5,895 bases of DNA from positions 1 through 5,895 of the forward strand of contig DBQZ01000016.1 in NCBI GenBank assembly GCA_002305435.1. The letters run 5' to 3'. The stretch comes from Clostridiales bacterium UBA1381 (GTDB lineage Bacteria; Bacillota; Clostridia; UBA1381). Below are positions 1 to 5,814 of this stretch, piece after piece (position 1 is the first letter of the stretch; the number at the start of each line of letters is the position of its first letter). Made by a program: the position numbers and the translations under genes. The notes under the pieces were generated by a model, which saw nothing but the letters and a program-made list of their open reading frames with translations, did not search any database and was not told the DNA's origin.

Positions 1-729
1 TCGTCCCTTTCTCCAGCCGACGAGATACTGCTCAAGCTGCCGTGTCAGTTCCCCGCCCTTTACCAGGCGGTGTGAATCAATTACAGCATCTTTTTCGCCG
101 GAAAGGGTTATTTGCCCGTTATCCATTACGACTATATAGTCGGCGGTCCGGTCGAGGTCGGAGGTGATATGTGTGGAAATCAGCACAGTAATGTCCTCAC
201 GCTCCATCGTTTCCGTGATAATATCAAGCAGCTCCCCACGTGCCATTGGATCAAGGCCGGAGGAAGGCTCATCCATCACAAGTATTTTCGGGTGGTGTGA
301 AAGCGCCAGAGCTATGCTGAATTTAGCTCTCATGCCCTTTGAGAGATTTCCGGTCTTTCTGTCATACGGGATAGAGAACCGCTGCATATAGCTGTCAAAA
401 AGAGCCTCATCCCAGTTTTTGTAGAACGGCCGCACCATATTTTTCATAGCTTTTGTGGTTATGCTCCTGTAAAATCGGCCGTCATCAAGCGATACGCCAA
501 GCTCCTCTTTAATTTCGATTTCATTTTCAAGAAGATCCTTCCCGAGCACCGTTATTTGCCCATTGTCTATTGGCATTGCGCCGATAAGAGCCTTTATAAG
601 CGTGCTTTTTCCGGCACCGTTGCGGCCGACAATGCCGGTAATGCAGCCGGCGGCAATATCAAGGCTTAAGTCGTTAATTGAAAATCCCGGGAATATTTTC
701 GTCATATTACGTATCTCTATCGCATTCAT
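1..729 (-). CDS. ABC transporter ATP-binding protein, YtrB-type (3' end beyond window)
   Basis: This is the ATPase subunit of an ABC transporter; it would hydrolyse ATP at the inner face of the membrane to drive a partner permease that is not in the window. The 243 visible residues run off the left edge with no stop; relatives are about 280-300 residues, so some 40-60 are missing. Visible motifs are Walker A GRNGAGKST (about 35-43), a signature loop LSKGM (129-133) in place of LSGGQ, Walker B ILVMDEP (149-155), D-loop SGLDP (157-161) and the switch His in STH (187). LSKGM and the segment FYKNWD (about 102-107) are typical of ATPases paired with YtrA-type GntR regulators. The usual Q-loop glutamine is not evident; LDDGRFY sits there. 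The ATG at 729 overlaps the last base of the upstream regulator's stop codon (TAATG) and has an AAGGAGG site 7 nt upstream, so the start is secure. Substrate is unknown; family members are tied to cell-envelope stress or peptide-antibiotic response. Confidence 0.93.
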   Translation of the reverse strand, partial: MNAIEIRNMTKIFPGFSINDLSLDIAAGCITGIVGRNGAGKSTLIKALIGAMPIDNGQITVLGKDLLENEIEIKEELGVSLDDGRFYRSITTKAMKNMVRPFYKNWDEALFDSYMQRFSIPYDRKTGNLSKGMRAKFSIALALSHHPKILVMDEPSSGLDPMARGELLDIITETMEREDITVLISTHITSDLDRTADYIVVMDNGQITLSGEKDAVIDSHRLVKGGELTRQLEQYLVGWRKGR

Positions 730-1106
730 TACAAATCCTCCTTAAAAAGTTCCCTCGCTATCTCTATAAATTCATCTTCGCCTATATTAAGCTCTTTTGC
801 GGTGTCTATCGCTGATAGCAGCTGCTGCTCCAAAGCTGCCCGCCGATGCTCGGCCGCTAAGGAGGCGCTTCTGGCGGAAACAACAGAGCCTCGCTGAGGG
901 GTTGTTGTAATATAACCCTGCTGTTCTAAAAGCTCATAGGCATGCTTCGTGGTTATAACGCTTACCCCGAGTTCCCTTGCCAGTGAACGTATCGACGGAA
1001 GAGCATCACCTGCTGAGAGTTCCCCTGAAATGATGTTATTGCGTACACCGTCTGCTATCTGGCGGTAAATTGGAACATCGGAGTTGTTGGACAGTATAAT
1101 ATACAT
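729..1106 (-). CDS. GntR-family transcriptional regulator, YtrA subfamily
   Basis: This is a 125-residue DNA-binding repressor of the short YtrA type. The N-terminal winged helix-turn-helix covers about residues 10-77: VPIYRQIADGVRNNI, then the recognition region around LPSIRSLARELGVSVITT, then a wing ending at RGSVV. A short helical C-terminus of about 45 residues is where larger GntR proteins carry a ligand-binding domain, as in YtrA. I chose the ATG at 1106 because GGAGG lies 6 nt upstream, the protein then starts like its family (MYIILSNNSDVPIYRQI), and a strong promoter lies directly upstream. The frame stays open up to 1550, but that extension runs antisense through the terminator and the propeller gene and is spurious. 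It is co-transcribed with the ABC ATPase, sharing one base with it. Palindromes over its promoter suggest autorepression, relieved by an unknown envelope or antibiotic signal. Family assignment is firm; the inducer is not known. Confidence 0.93.
   Translation of the reverse strand: MYIILSNNSDVPIYRQIADGVRNNIISGELSAGDALPSIRSLARELGVSVITTKHAYELLEQQGYITTTPQRGSVVSARSASLAAEHRRAALEQQLLSAIDTAKELNIGEDEFIEIARELFKEDL
737..743 (-). promoter_or_regulatory. Ribosome binding site of the ABC ATPase gene
   Basis: Minus-strand AAGGAGG lies 7 nt before the ATG at 729, inside the last codons of the GntR gene. It fixes the start and, together with the TAATG overlap, indicates translational coupling of regulator and ATPase. 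Confidence 0.85.
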
Positions 1107-1112
1107 ATCTGA

Positions 1113-1117
1113 CCTCC
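1113..1117 (-). promoter_or_regulatory. Ribosome binding site deciding the GntR start
   Basis: Minus-strand GGAGG is 6 nt upstream of the ATG at 1106. It supports the short 125-residue product over the long in-frame extension. Confidence 0.8.
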
Positions 1118-1120
1118 AAT

Positions 1121-1167
1121 CTGTGTATATGTTGTATTCTCTGTATATATACAGTATACACAGTATA
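1121..1167. promoter_or_regulatory. Probable GntR (YtrA-type) operator: nested inverted and direct repeats
   Basis: Three elements are visible. A perfect 14-bp palindrome, ctgtatatatacag, occupies 1141-1154 and touches the -10 box and predicted start site. Perfect 8-bp arms ctgtgtat (1121-1128) and atacacag (1156-1163) are separated by 27 bp. A direct repeat ACAGTATA occurs at 1151-1158 and 1160-1167, 9 bp apart; a further copy lies inside the GntR gene at 1091-1098. As I recall, YtrA of Bacillus binds separated GTGTA/TACAC half-sites, and the same core is in the outer arms here. Overlap with the -10 fits steric autorepression. Which of the nested palindromes is the true site is not decided by the sequence. 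Confidence 0.7.
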
Positions 1168-1181
1168 ACCGGATTTGTCAA
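1153..1181 (-). promoter_or_regulatory. Sigma-A-type promoter of the GntR-ABC operon
   Basis: On the minus strand, a perfect -35 TTGACA (1181-1176) is followed by exactly 17 nt and a -10 TATACT (1158-1153). One mismatch to consensus makes this a strong promoter. The predicted start of transcription is near 1146, leaving a leader of about 40 nt before the GntR ATG. It lies just downstream of the propeller gene's terminator, so the GntR-ABC pair is an independent transcription unit. Confidence 0.85.
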
Positions 1182-1196
1182 GAGGATTTTGAAAAA

Positions 1197-1235
1197 TTTA
1201 TAAAAAAACACCGCCCGCATTTTTGCGCAGGCGGT
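1197..1235 (-). terminator. Rho-independent terminator after the beta-propeller gene
   Basis: On the minus strand, starting 10 nt beyond the propeller stop codon, a GC-rich hairpin spans 1235-1210. It has a 6-bp ACCGCC/GGCGGT stem extended by 2 bp past one mismatch, with a loop of about 8 nt. A run of seven T (1208-1202) follows, with more T-rich sequence beyond. This ends the lyase/propeller unit before the GntR promoter. Confidence 0.88.
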
Positions 1236-1245
1236 ATATGAGATT

Positions 1246-2334
1246 TTAGACTGATAATGAGGGATAAAGCTCAGAAATGTCTGCAAATACGGCTTCTGTT
1301 TTATCATTGCTGCATGGGCGGTTAAAGTACAGACGTTTTCCGTCACGGGAGAATGAGGGGTTCGGATGAACCTGCTTTTTCCAGACAATTTCCTCAAAAT
1401 GGGGGATTTCAAACACCGCCAAAGGCTCTTTGCTGCCGCGGCGGTATACCGATACATCGGTTGAATAGCCGGGATAGCAGCGGTCGCCGGCAAAAAGCGT
1501 CCTTGTGTGGTCTGCGTCCATATGGTTTGAGATGCCTCCGAGAACCTCAAGCTCTTCGCCGTCCTTGGAAAAGCGGGCGATATAGCTTGAATCCATTTCT
1601 ATGCGGCCATTTCGGTAGAACTGGCGTGTCGCCATGTACGTTTCGTCGTCGAACCAGAGTTGATGGACGGGCTTGTCAGGGATGAGATGGGTATTTCCTG
1701 TATCAAGATCAAAGCAGCCCAGAGCGCCGAATACAGGACACTCTTTAACGCTCATACGCATCATAACGGAGGTTGCGGAGGGGTTCAGCTGAACGTGGCT
1801 TACAGAGGCTGTCGTTTCGGTCGGCGTTAAGCCGTGGCTTTTTACGAGCTCTAAAAGCTGTTCTTCGCTTGCGGCAAGGCTTATATCGCCGGTGGAAAGA
1901 TTTAAAAGGTATATGCCCGAGCGGGTGATTTGCGGATACTCAGGGTTTTTGCCTAAGTATTCTGACGATATCGAAAACGGGTACATACCGTTTTCTCCGC
2001 AGTGGCTCTCCTTTGCGGCTATGTGGCAGCGCACTTTGAGAGTATTTATATCCATTATGTAAAATGAGGACATATTGTCCTTTACCTCTCTGAAAACGAC
2101 TTCATGGTCGTTTAGGAAGGTGGCTGACGGCCCGTTATGATTGGGGCAATCCACCTCTGCTATAGTCCGGTGATCGGTGAGATCGGAGGAGCAGATGCGC
2201 ACCTCTGAGCGTGGGCTTGAGAGGTCTTTTTTAGCAGCGTAGATTATCTGTTTCCCGTCGGGGCTTTCCACCATGCCGCCATTCATGCCTAAGAGTGTGG
2301 AATATTCTCCGTCAAGAATTTTTGTGAGTTTCAT
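1246..2334 (-). CDS. Cytoplasmic beta-propeller protein, oligogalacturonate lyase (PL22)-like
   Basis: A 362-residue protein without signal peptide or membrane segment. It shows repeated propeller blades of the TolB/PD40 type: SPDGKQIIYAA (24-34), a degenerate HVQLNPSATSVMMRM (180-194), YIARFSKDGEELEVL (251-265), HMDADHTRTLFAGD (271-284) and VHPNPSFSRDGKRLYFN (322-338). The order of His-containing blades followed by H-P-x-P-S-F-S-x-D-G-K near the C-terminus resembles oligogalacturonate lyases (PL22) and uncharacterised propeller relatives of similar length. PL22 enzymes are cytoplasmic and cleave short unsaturated pectin oligomers using a metal held by His and Gln. Candidate ligands here are H271, Q321 and H323, but N325 stands where I would expect another His, so activity is uncertain. 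The gene lies 59 nt downstream of a rhamnogalacturonan lyase on the same strand, which supports a role in pectin-fragment handling. The ATG at 2334 has AAAGGA 9 nt upstream. The coding region is firm; the function is inference, and a non-catalytic or sensor role is possible. Confidence 0.8.
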   Translation of the reverse strand: MKLTKILDGEYSTLLGMNGGMVESPDGKQIIYAAKKDLSSPRSEVRICSSDLTDHRTIAEVDCPNHNGPSATFLNDHEVVFREVKDNMSSFYIMDINTLKVRCHIAAKESHCGENGMYPFSISSEYLGKNPEYPQITRSGIYLLNLSTGDISLAASEEQLLELVKSHGLTPTETTASVSHVQLNPSATSVMMRMSVKECPVFGALGCFDLDTGNTHLIPDKPVHQLWFDDETYMATRQFYRNGRIEMDSSYIARFSKDGEELEVLGGISNHMDADHTRTLFAGDRCYPGYSTDVSVYRRGSKEPLAVFEIPHFEEIVWKKQVHPNPSFSRDGKRLYFNRPCSNDKTEAVFADISELYPSLSV

Positions 2335-2343
2335 TGTATTTGA

Positions 2344-2349
2344 TCCTTT
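2344..2349 (-). promoter_or_regulatory. Ribosome binding site of the propeller gene
   Basis: Minus-strand AAAGGA lies 9 nt before the ATG at 2334. It is weaker than the AAGGAGG used by the ABC gene, but is the only plausible site for this start. Confidence 0.6.
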
Positions 2350-2364
2350 CTTTTATAATATTAA

Positions 2365-2384
2365 AGGGCGTGGTGTCACGCCCT
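2365..2384 (-). terminator. Hairpin between lyase and propeller genes (leaky terminator or processing site)
   Basis: A perfect 8-bp stem, AGGGCGTG with CACGCCCT, closes a 4-nt loop, beginning 9 nt after the lyase stop codon. On the minus strand it is followed by TTAATATTATAAAA rather than a continuous T run. It probably terminates only part of transcription, or protects the upstream message. Read-through would serve the propeller gene, which has no convincing promoter of its own. Confidence 0.6.
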
Positions 2385-2393
2385 CTAACATTT

Positions 2394-3050
2394 TTATACA
2401 TTCAGTTCGCCGATTTTCAGGTTATCTATTTCAGTTGCCCATTCAAAGTTTCTTTCCTGGCGGACAGCTAATATTTCAATTGAAGCAAAGTCTACCGCAT
2501 TGCTGAACGCCATATCGTTTATCCGTCCGGTGGTTGAACCGCTTGTAACGGTGACGTTGCATACCTGGTTGTCAAAATCAGCTTCCACTGCGAAGTGGTA
2601 ATATTTATCGTCCTTGAAGCCAACGCCGATATTTTTCCATTGTGCTGTTTCCAGTCCGCCGTTTGATATGGAGCCGCCTGTTGAATATTGCAGCTCGCTT
2701 CCGGGCATTGTCTTTATCCCGAGGAATACCTTGCCGGTACTGTCTGCCAAACGCAGCTCGCCGTAGGATGTGCCGCCGGTACACTCGCCGGGCTTCCAGT
2801 CAAACTCTATAAGAGCCGTTCCGCTTACCGGGAAGGGAGCTGTATATACAGCGTTTCTGTTGCCCTTGGAGGAGCCGGAAATTCCCATAACCTTGCCGCC
2901 GTTGCCCTCGATAACGCCAATGCTGTCTAAAGGTGCGGGCTTCGTTCCTGCCCAGCCGGCAGGATCTGCGAGGGAGTAGGATTCAAAATCTTCATCCACA
3001 TACAGCTTCCAGCTTTGTCCTTCAGAGTCTGTGTATTCGGTAAACTCAGC
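2394..3050 (-). other. C-terminal beta-sandwich module of the lyase (carbohydrate-binding candidate)
   Basis: Residues about 873-1090 form a separate unit after the linker. It begins with a DEDFESYSLADPAGW-type strand and turn. It continues with alternating beta-strand patterns (ALIEFDWKPG, FLGIKTMPG, KYYHFAVEADF, CNVTVTSG) and ends in EIDNLKIGELNV. Such DFES...GW starts and IDNLKI ends are typical of laminin-G/concanavalin-like jelly-rolls attached to Clostridia glycan-degrading enzymes. Aromatic residues that could contact sugar are present (W904, W957, W1010). I do not recognise a numbered carbohydrate-binding family. Confidence 0.6.
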
Positions 3051-5666
3051 CCCGATTGTCGGATCCTCTGTCGGAGCAGGGGTGGGTTCGGGAGTGGGGG
3101 AGGGCATAATGCCGCTCGTCATTGCTTCTACTAGTCTCGGGGTGTCGCCCGCATCGTAGAAGGGATGTTTGCCAAGATATATCAGCTGATTGTCGCCGTC
3201 CCATTCTACCTGCATACCTACTGCTTCTGCCATTGCTCTTAGCGGTATCATTGTGCGGTCGTTTATCGACTGAGCCGGTACATCGAGGGTGAACGGATGG
3301 TCGTTTACTGTGTATTCGCTGCTGTCGAGCGTCATTTTTACGGTATAGCCGTTGCCGTCGAGAGTTACGAGCCGGCTTTCGTGGTCGTACTCAACGTTCA
3401 TGCCCAGGCTTTCTGCGATAAACCGTACAGGAACGAGAGTTCTGTCATTCGTTATCATTGGAACAACGTTTTCATCAGCTTCGTCTATTTTAACTACGTT
3501 GGTTCCAACTATAGCATTGGGGCTGCCAACGAGCAGCTTCATCGAGAATGTTCCGGCAGAACCGCTGTGTATCGTATATGTGCCGTGGTCTCCGGTGAGG
3601 TCGGGGTTAGTGATTTTCTGACCGTCACGCATTACGTATCCCTCGAAAATGGGAACCTCGGTTGTTTCTGCACCTAAGTAATAGCTTACGTTAGGCGGCT
3701 GATTGTAGTGGTTGTTCTGTATTGCTACGGAGGCTCTGTAATATGGGTCGTGCATCAATGTCGGGATTTTATACGATGTCGGGATGGCGGTCGAATATAT
3801 GCGTATTGACTTTTCATCTGTCGTCTTCCATACAATTTCTTCACGCCAGTCGCCCATAAGGTCAGCTGAAATACAGGGAACAGCCTTTGTTCCGCTGTTG
3901 GAAGCACATTCTTTTTCCTCCATAATTATATCTACAGTTTTATCCTCCCAGTTCCACTTGGAAACGGTAACACCGTCCAAAAATTCGCTCAAGAGGTCGC
4001 CGTCCCAGTATACCTTGAAATTGACGGGCAAAGAACCGGTCACAGCTATTGAACCGTCGGGATTGCGGAAGTCTATCTCATCCCATTCGCCGTCTATGAT
4101 AGGTTCATCATTAAACGTGGAGGGAACGGTTGCCGTTGACGCCCATACCTCGTGGCCGCGGAATGTGGGATCAATATCGCCCGAACGGCTGCGGCCTGTA
4201 TCCTTGTTTTTGCCGTAGCCCCATGCTACCTGGCCGGTGCGGGCATCGTGCAGGTCTACGTTTGCCATAAGCGGCGAATTTTCGTGACACGCCCATACGA
4301 GATAGCCGTTGAAATCGGGATCCATCTTAGCGACGTCGAAAGCATCGCCGTGCAGAAGCTTTTGTACGTTGCCGTTATTATCTATTGCCTGTGTAGCATA
4401 CATTTGGCTTCCGTCATCATCTATTGCCATGGGACCTGAGAGTATTTCATCTTTCCCGTCAAAATCCACATCGGCAACCGATAGGTTGTGATTGCAGGCT
4501 CCGTATATGCTGTTGTCGTCCTCTTTGTTTTCAGTCAGACATTCCCAGTCAACAACAAGGTTGTTTCCGTCCATATGCCAGGCGGCGGCACGAACATTGT
4601 CCCATGCTCCTCTTACCATTACTACGCTCGGCGTAACCCCGTCAAGATATGCTACTCCGAAAAGATAGTGGCTGGCACGTTTTGTAAGTCTGCCGGTATC
4701 GCTGTAGTTATACGACCACTCCGACAACGGTTCCCGCTTTGGAAGAAGCTCCGTCCGGGATATTTCCGCACCGGTTGACCCGTCGTATACCGACAGGAAT
4801 TCAGGCGTGGATATTATGTACTGCCTGTCCTGGAAAATTGCAAGGTTGTCCTTGTTCAGAGAATAATCGGTGATACCGTCGTTGTTTGTATCGCCGATCT
4901 CTGCGCCAGTACCATCCTTTGTGCCCTCGAAAGAGCGCAGTACAACCTCTGATTTGCCGTCGCCGTTTAAATCGTAGGCGAGGATGTTTATATCAACCTC
5001 GTTTATTTCGTTGGGACCGATGTCTATTGTCCACATATGAGTGCCGTCTATTTCATATGCTTCAATAAGCGGGTAAGTTGTGCGTGTATCAACATCCATG
5101 CTCGGCGTGCGTCTTAAAAGCAGCTCAAATTCGCCGTCGCCGTCCAAATCTGCCGCAGCCCCGTCGTCGATGTTGTAGCCCTCACGCTCTGTAACGTTAA
5201 ACGATATGTAGTTGTCGCTCCATGCTGTCGTTTCTGAAGCTATGTCGGTTTCCGCTCCGGCTGAGTCGAGCTCCACAAGGCGGTAAACTGCGCCGGCGGG
5301 AGCGTCTATGTCGAAATAGCTCGAAGCGTTGAGCGGTTCGGCGTTTAGCTTTTCCCCGTTGCGGTATAGGTTGTAGGACAGGCTGTTTGAATCCGTGCCC
5401 AGAAAACGCCAGCTGACGAGGGTTCCTCCCTCGCCGGGAACAGCGATAAGTCCTCGTGACAGATCATCGTACTGACGTTCCATTTTCGGCCGTGCAGCGT
5501 AGAGCTGTTCTGTTTGTGTGCGGTCTGCTTCATTGAACGGATCGGTATAATGTCCGAGAGTCATACCGTCGCCGTCTGTGTACTGCTCATACTGGGCAAA
5601 TACCGATATTGCCGACAGGGCAATAGCTCCGGCAGATACTGCCGCTAATATCCTTTTTCTGCTCAT
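2394..5666 (-). CDS. Secreted multidomain rhamnogalacturonan lyase (polysaccharide lyase family 11)
   Basis: A 1090-residue extracellular enzyme predicted to cleave the rhamnose-galacturonic acid backbone of rhamnogalacturonan-I by beta-elimination. After a signal peptide (1-24), the PL11 region covers about 62-665. It includes the N-terminal beta domain (LSRGLIAVPGEGGTLVSWRF), then an eight-bladed propeller with calcium-type loops DLDGDGEFEL (173-182), DLNGDGKSEV (232-241) and DVDFDGKDEI (399-408), plus the family landmarks NHNLSVADV (392-400), HGDAFDV (439-445), ADLMGDWREE (601-610), TLMHDPYYR (636-644) and YNQPP (654-658). Next come two copper-amine-oxidase-N-like repeats (about 711-832), a Pro/Thr linker (about 854-867) and a jelly-roll-like module (about 873-1090) that may bind carbohydrate. 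Plain PL11 enzymes such as YesW are about 600-620 residues, so roughly 425 are accessory. The segment after DIG (215-217) lacks the usual NIRAGAHYTQF. GAGAGG lies 7 nt before the ATG at 5666. The family call is strong; exact substrate is inferred. Confidence 0.95.
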   Translation of the reverse strand: MSRKRILAAVSAGAIALSAISVFAQYEQYTDGDGMTLGHYTDPFNEADRTQTEQLYAARPKMERQYDDLSRGLIAVPGEGGTLVSWRFLGTDSNSLSYNLYRNGEKLNAEPLNASSYFDIDAPAGAVYRLVELDSAGAETDIASETTAWSDNYISFNVTEREGYNIDDGAAADLDGDGEFELLLRRTPSMDVDTRTTYPLIEAYEIDGTHMWTIDIGPNEINEVDINILAYDLNGDGKSEVVLRSFEGTKDGTGAEIGDTNNDGITDYSLNKDNLAIFQDRQYIISTPEFLSVYDGSTGAEISRTELLPKREPLSEWSYNYSDTGRLTKRASHYLFGVAYLDGVTPSVVMVRGAWDNVRAAAWHMDGNNLVVDWECLTENKEDDNSIYGACNHNLSVADVDFDGKDEILSGPMAIDDDGSQMYATQAIDNNGNVQKLLHGDAFDVAKMDPDFNGYLVWACHENSPLMANVDLHDARTGQVAWGYGKNKDTGRSRSGDIDPTFRGHEVWASTATVPSTFNDEPIIDGEWDEIDFRNPDGSIAVTGSLPVNFKVYWDGDLLSEFLDGVTVSKWNWEDKTVDIIMEEKECASNSGTKAVPCISADLMGDWREEIVWKTTDEKSIRIYSTAIPTSYKIPTLMHDPYYRASVAIQNNHYNQPPNVSYYLGAETTEVPIFEGYVMRDGQKITNPDLTGDHGTYTIHSGSAGTFSMKLLVGSPNAIVGTNVVKIDEADENVVPMITNDRTLVPVRFIAESLGMNVEYDHESRLVTLDGNGYTVKMTLDSSEYTVNDHPFTLDVPAQSINDRTMIPLRAMAEAVGMQVEWDGDNQLIYLGKHPFYDAGDTPRLVEAMTSGIMPSPTPEPTPAPTEDPTIGAEFTEYTDSEGQSWKLYVDEDFESYSLADPAGWAGTKPAPLDSIGVIEGNGGKVMGISGSSKGNRNAVYTAPFPVSGTALIEFDWKPGECTGGTSYGELRLADSTGKVFLGIKTMPGSELQYSTGGSISNGGLETAQWKNIGVGFKDDKYYHFAVEADFDNQVCNVTVTSGSTTGRINDMAFSNAVDFASIEILAVRQERNFEWATEIDNLKIGELNV
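3063..3107 (-). other. Pro/Thr-rich interdomain linker of the lyase
   Basis: Residues about 854-868 are dominated by Pro, Thr, Glu and Ala (PSPTPEPTPAPTEDP). This is a flexible extracellular linker separating the copper-amine-oxidase-like repeats from the C-terminal module. Confidence 0.85.
3174..3449 (-). repeat. Tandem copper-amine-oxidase-N-like repeat within the lyase
   Basis: Two related units spaced 62 residues apart each begin with NDRT: NDRTLVPVRFIAESLGMNVE (from 740) and NDRTMIPLRAMAEAVGMQVE (from 802). Each is followed by an acidic turn and a short beta strand (LVTL, LIYL). This is the hallmark of the copper amine oxidase N-terminal-like domain, common in secreted Clostridia proteins and thought to serve in wall or surface association rather than copper chemistry. 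Confidence 0.85.
5595..5666 (-). other. Signal peptide of the PL11 lyase
   Basis: Residues 1-24 have a basic start (SRKR), a hydrophobic Ala/Ile-rich core and a VFA end before Q25, matching a type I signal peptidase site. No lipobox Cys and no C-terminal anchor or SLH repeats are seen, so release into the medium or non-covalent wall attachment is expected. Confidence 0.85.
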
Positions 5667-5673
5667 CTTTAAT

Positions 5674-5679
5674 CCTCTC
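5674..5679 (-). promoter_or_regulatory. Ribosome binding site of the PL11 lyase gene
   Basis: Minus-strand GAGAGG is 7 nt before the ATG at 5666. It supports this start, which also gives a complete signal peptide. Confidence 0.75.
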
Positions 5680-5714
5680 TTTCTTTATTTTTTAAGCCAA
5701 AATTGCTTGTACAT

Positions 5715-5723
5715 ATTATACCA
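5715..5723 (-). promoter_or_regulatory. Extended -10 promoter of the PL11 lyase gene
   Basis: The minus strand reads TGGTATAAT (5723-5715), a perfect -10 with the TG extension. No good -35 is found at 16-18 nt; the region there (about 5737-5744) is part of a dyad. The predicted start is near 5708, giving a leader of about 42 nt. An extended -10 with a poor -35 fits an activator-dependent or repressible promoter. Confidence 0.72.
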
Positions 5724-5737
5724 TAAAAGTTTACGGT

Positions 5738-5769
5738 TTAACAGGTATTTTATGCAGAATATCTGTTAA
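5738..5769. promoter_or_regulatory. Imperfect 32-bp inverted repeat, probable operator of the lyase gene
   Basis: Arms ttaacaggtatt (5738-5749) and aatatctgttaa (5758-5769) match at 11 of 12 positions around an 8-bp centre. The near edge coincides with the -35 position of the extended -10 promoter. It is AT-rich and has no U-tract after it, so a protein-binding site is more likely than a terminator. The binding protein is unknown and not encoded in the window unless it is the distant GntR, whose own operator differs. Confidence 0.6.
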
Positions 5770-5814
5770 TCAAAAGAAAGTATCTGAATTTTTGTATATC
5801 TCGAACTATTAAAA

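Noticed and set aside
112..745. Plus-strand frames opposite the ABC ATPase
   Set aside because: The minus-strand frame carries all ABC motifs without interruption; the plus frames are mirror artefacts.
1107..1550. In-frame N-terminal extension of the GntR protein by about 148 residues
   Set aside because: It runs through the promoter, the terminator and antisense-free overlap with the 3' part of the propeller gene, has no family similarity, and the 1106 start has its own ribosome binding site and family-typical N-terminus.
3174..3449. Copper amine oxidase catalytic activity for the lyase
   Set aside because: Only the N-terminal-like repeats are present; no amine oxidase catalytic domain or topaquinone motif is found.
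3297..4778. Several plus-strand open frames of 60-144 codons opposite the lyase
   Set aside because: They are antisense shadows of the long conserved lyase frame, lack ribosome binding sites, and their translations show no domain or regular composition.
5738..5769. The 32-bp dyad as a terminator of the upstream gene
   Set aside because: The stem is AT-rich, has a central mismatch, is not followed by a T run on the minus strand, and instead sits at the -35 of a promoter.
5578..5769. Plus-strand 63-codon frame across the lyase start and its promoter
   Set aside because: It covers the signal peptide in antisense plus AT-rich intergenic DNA, and has no ribosome binding site or recognisable protein.
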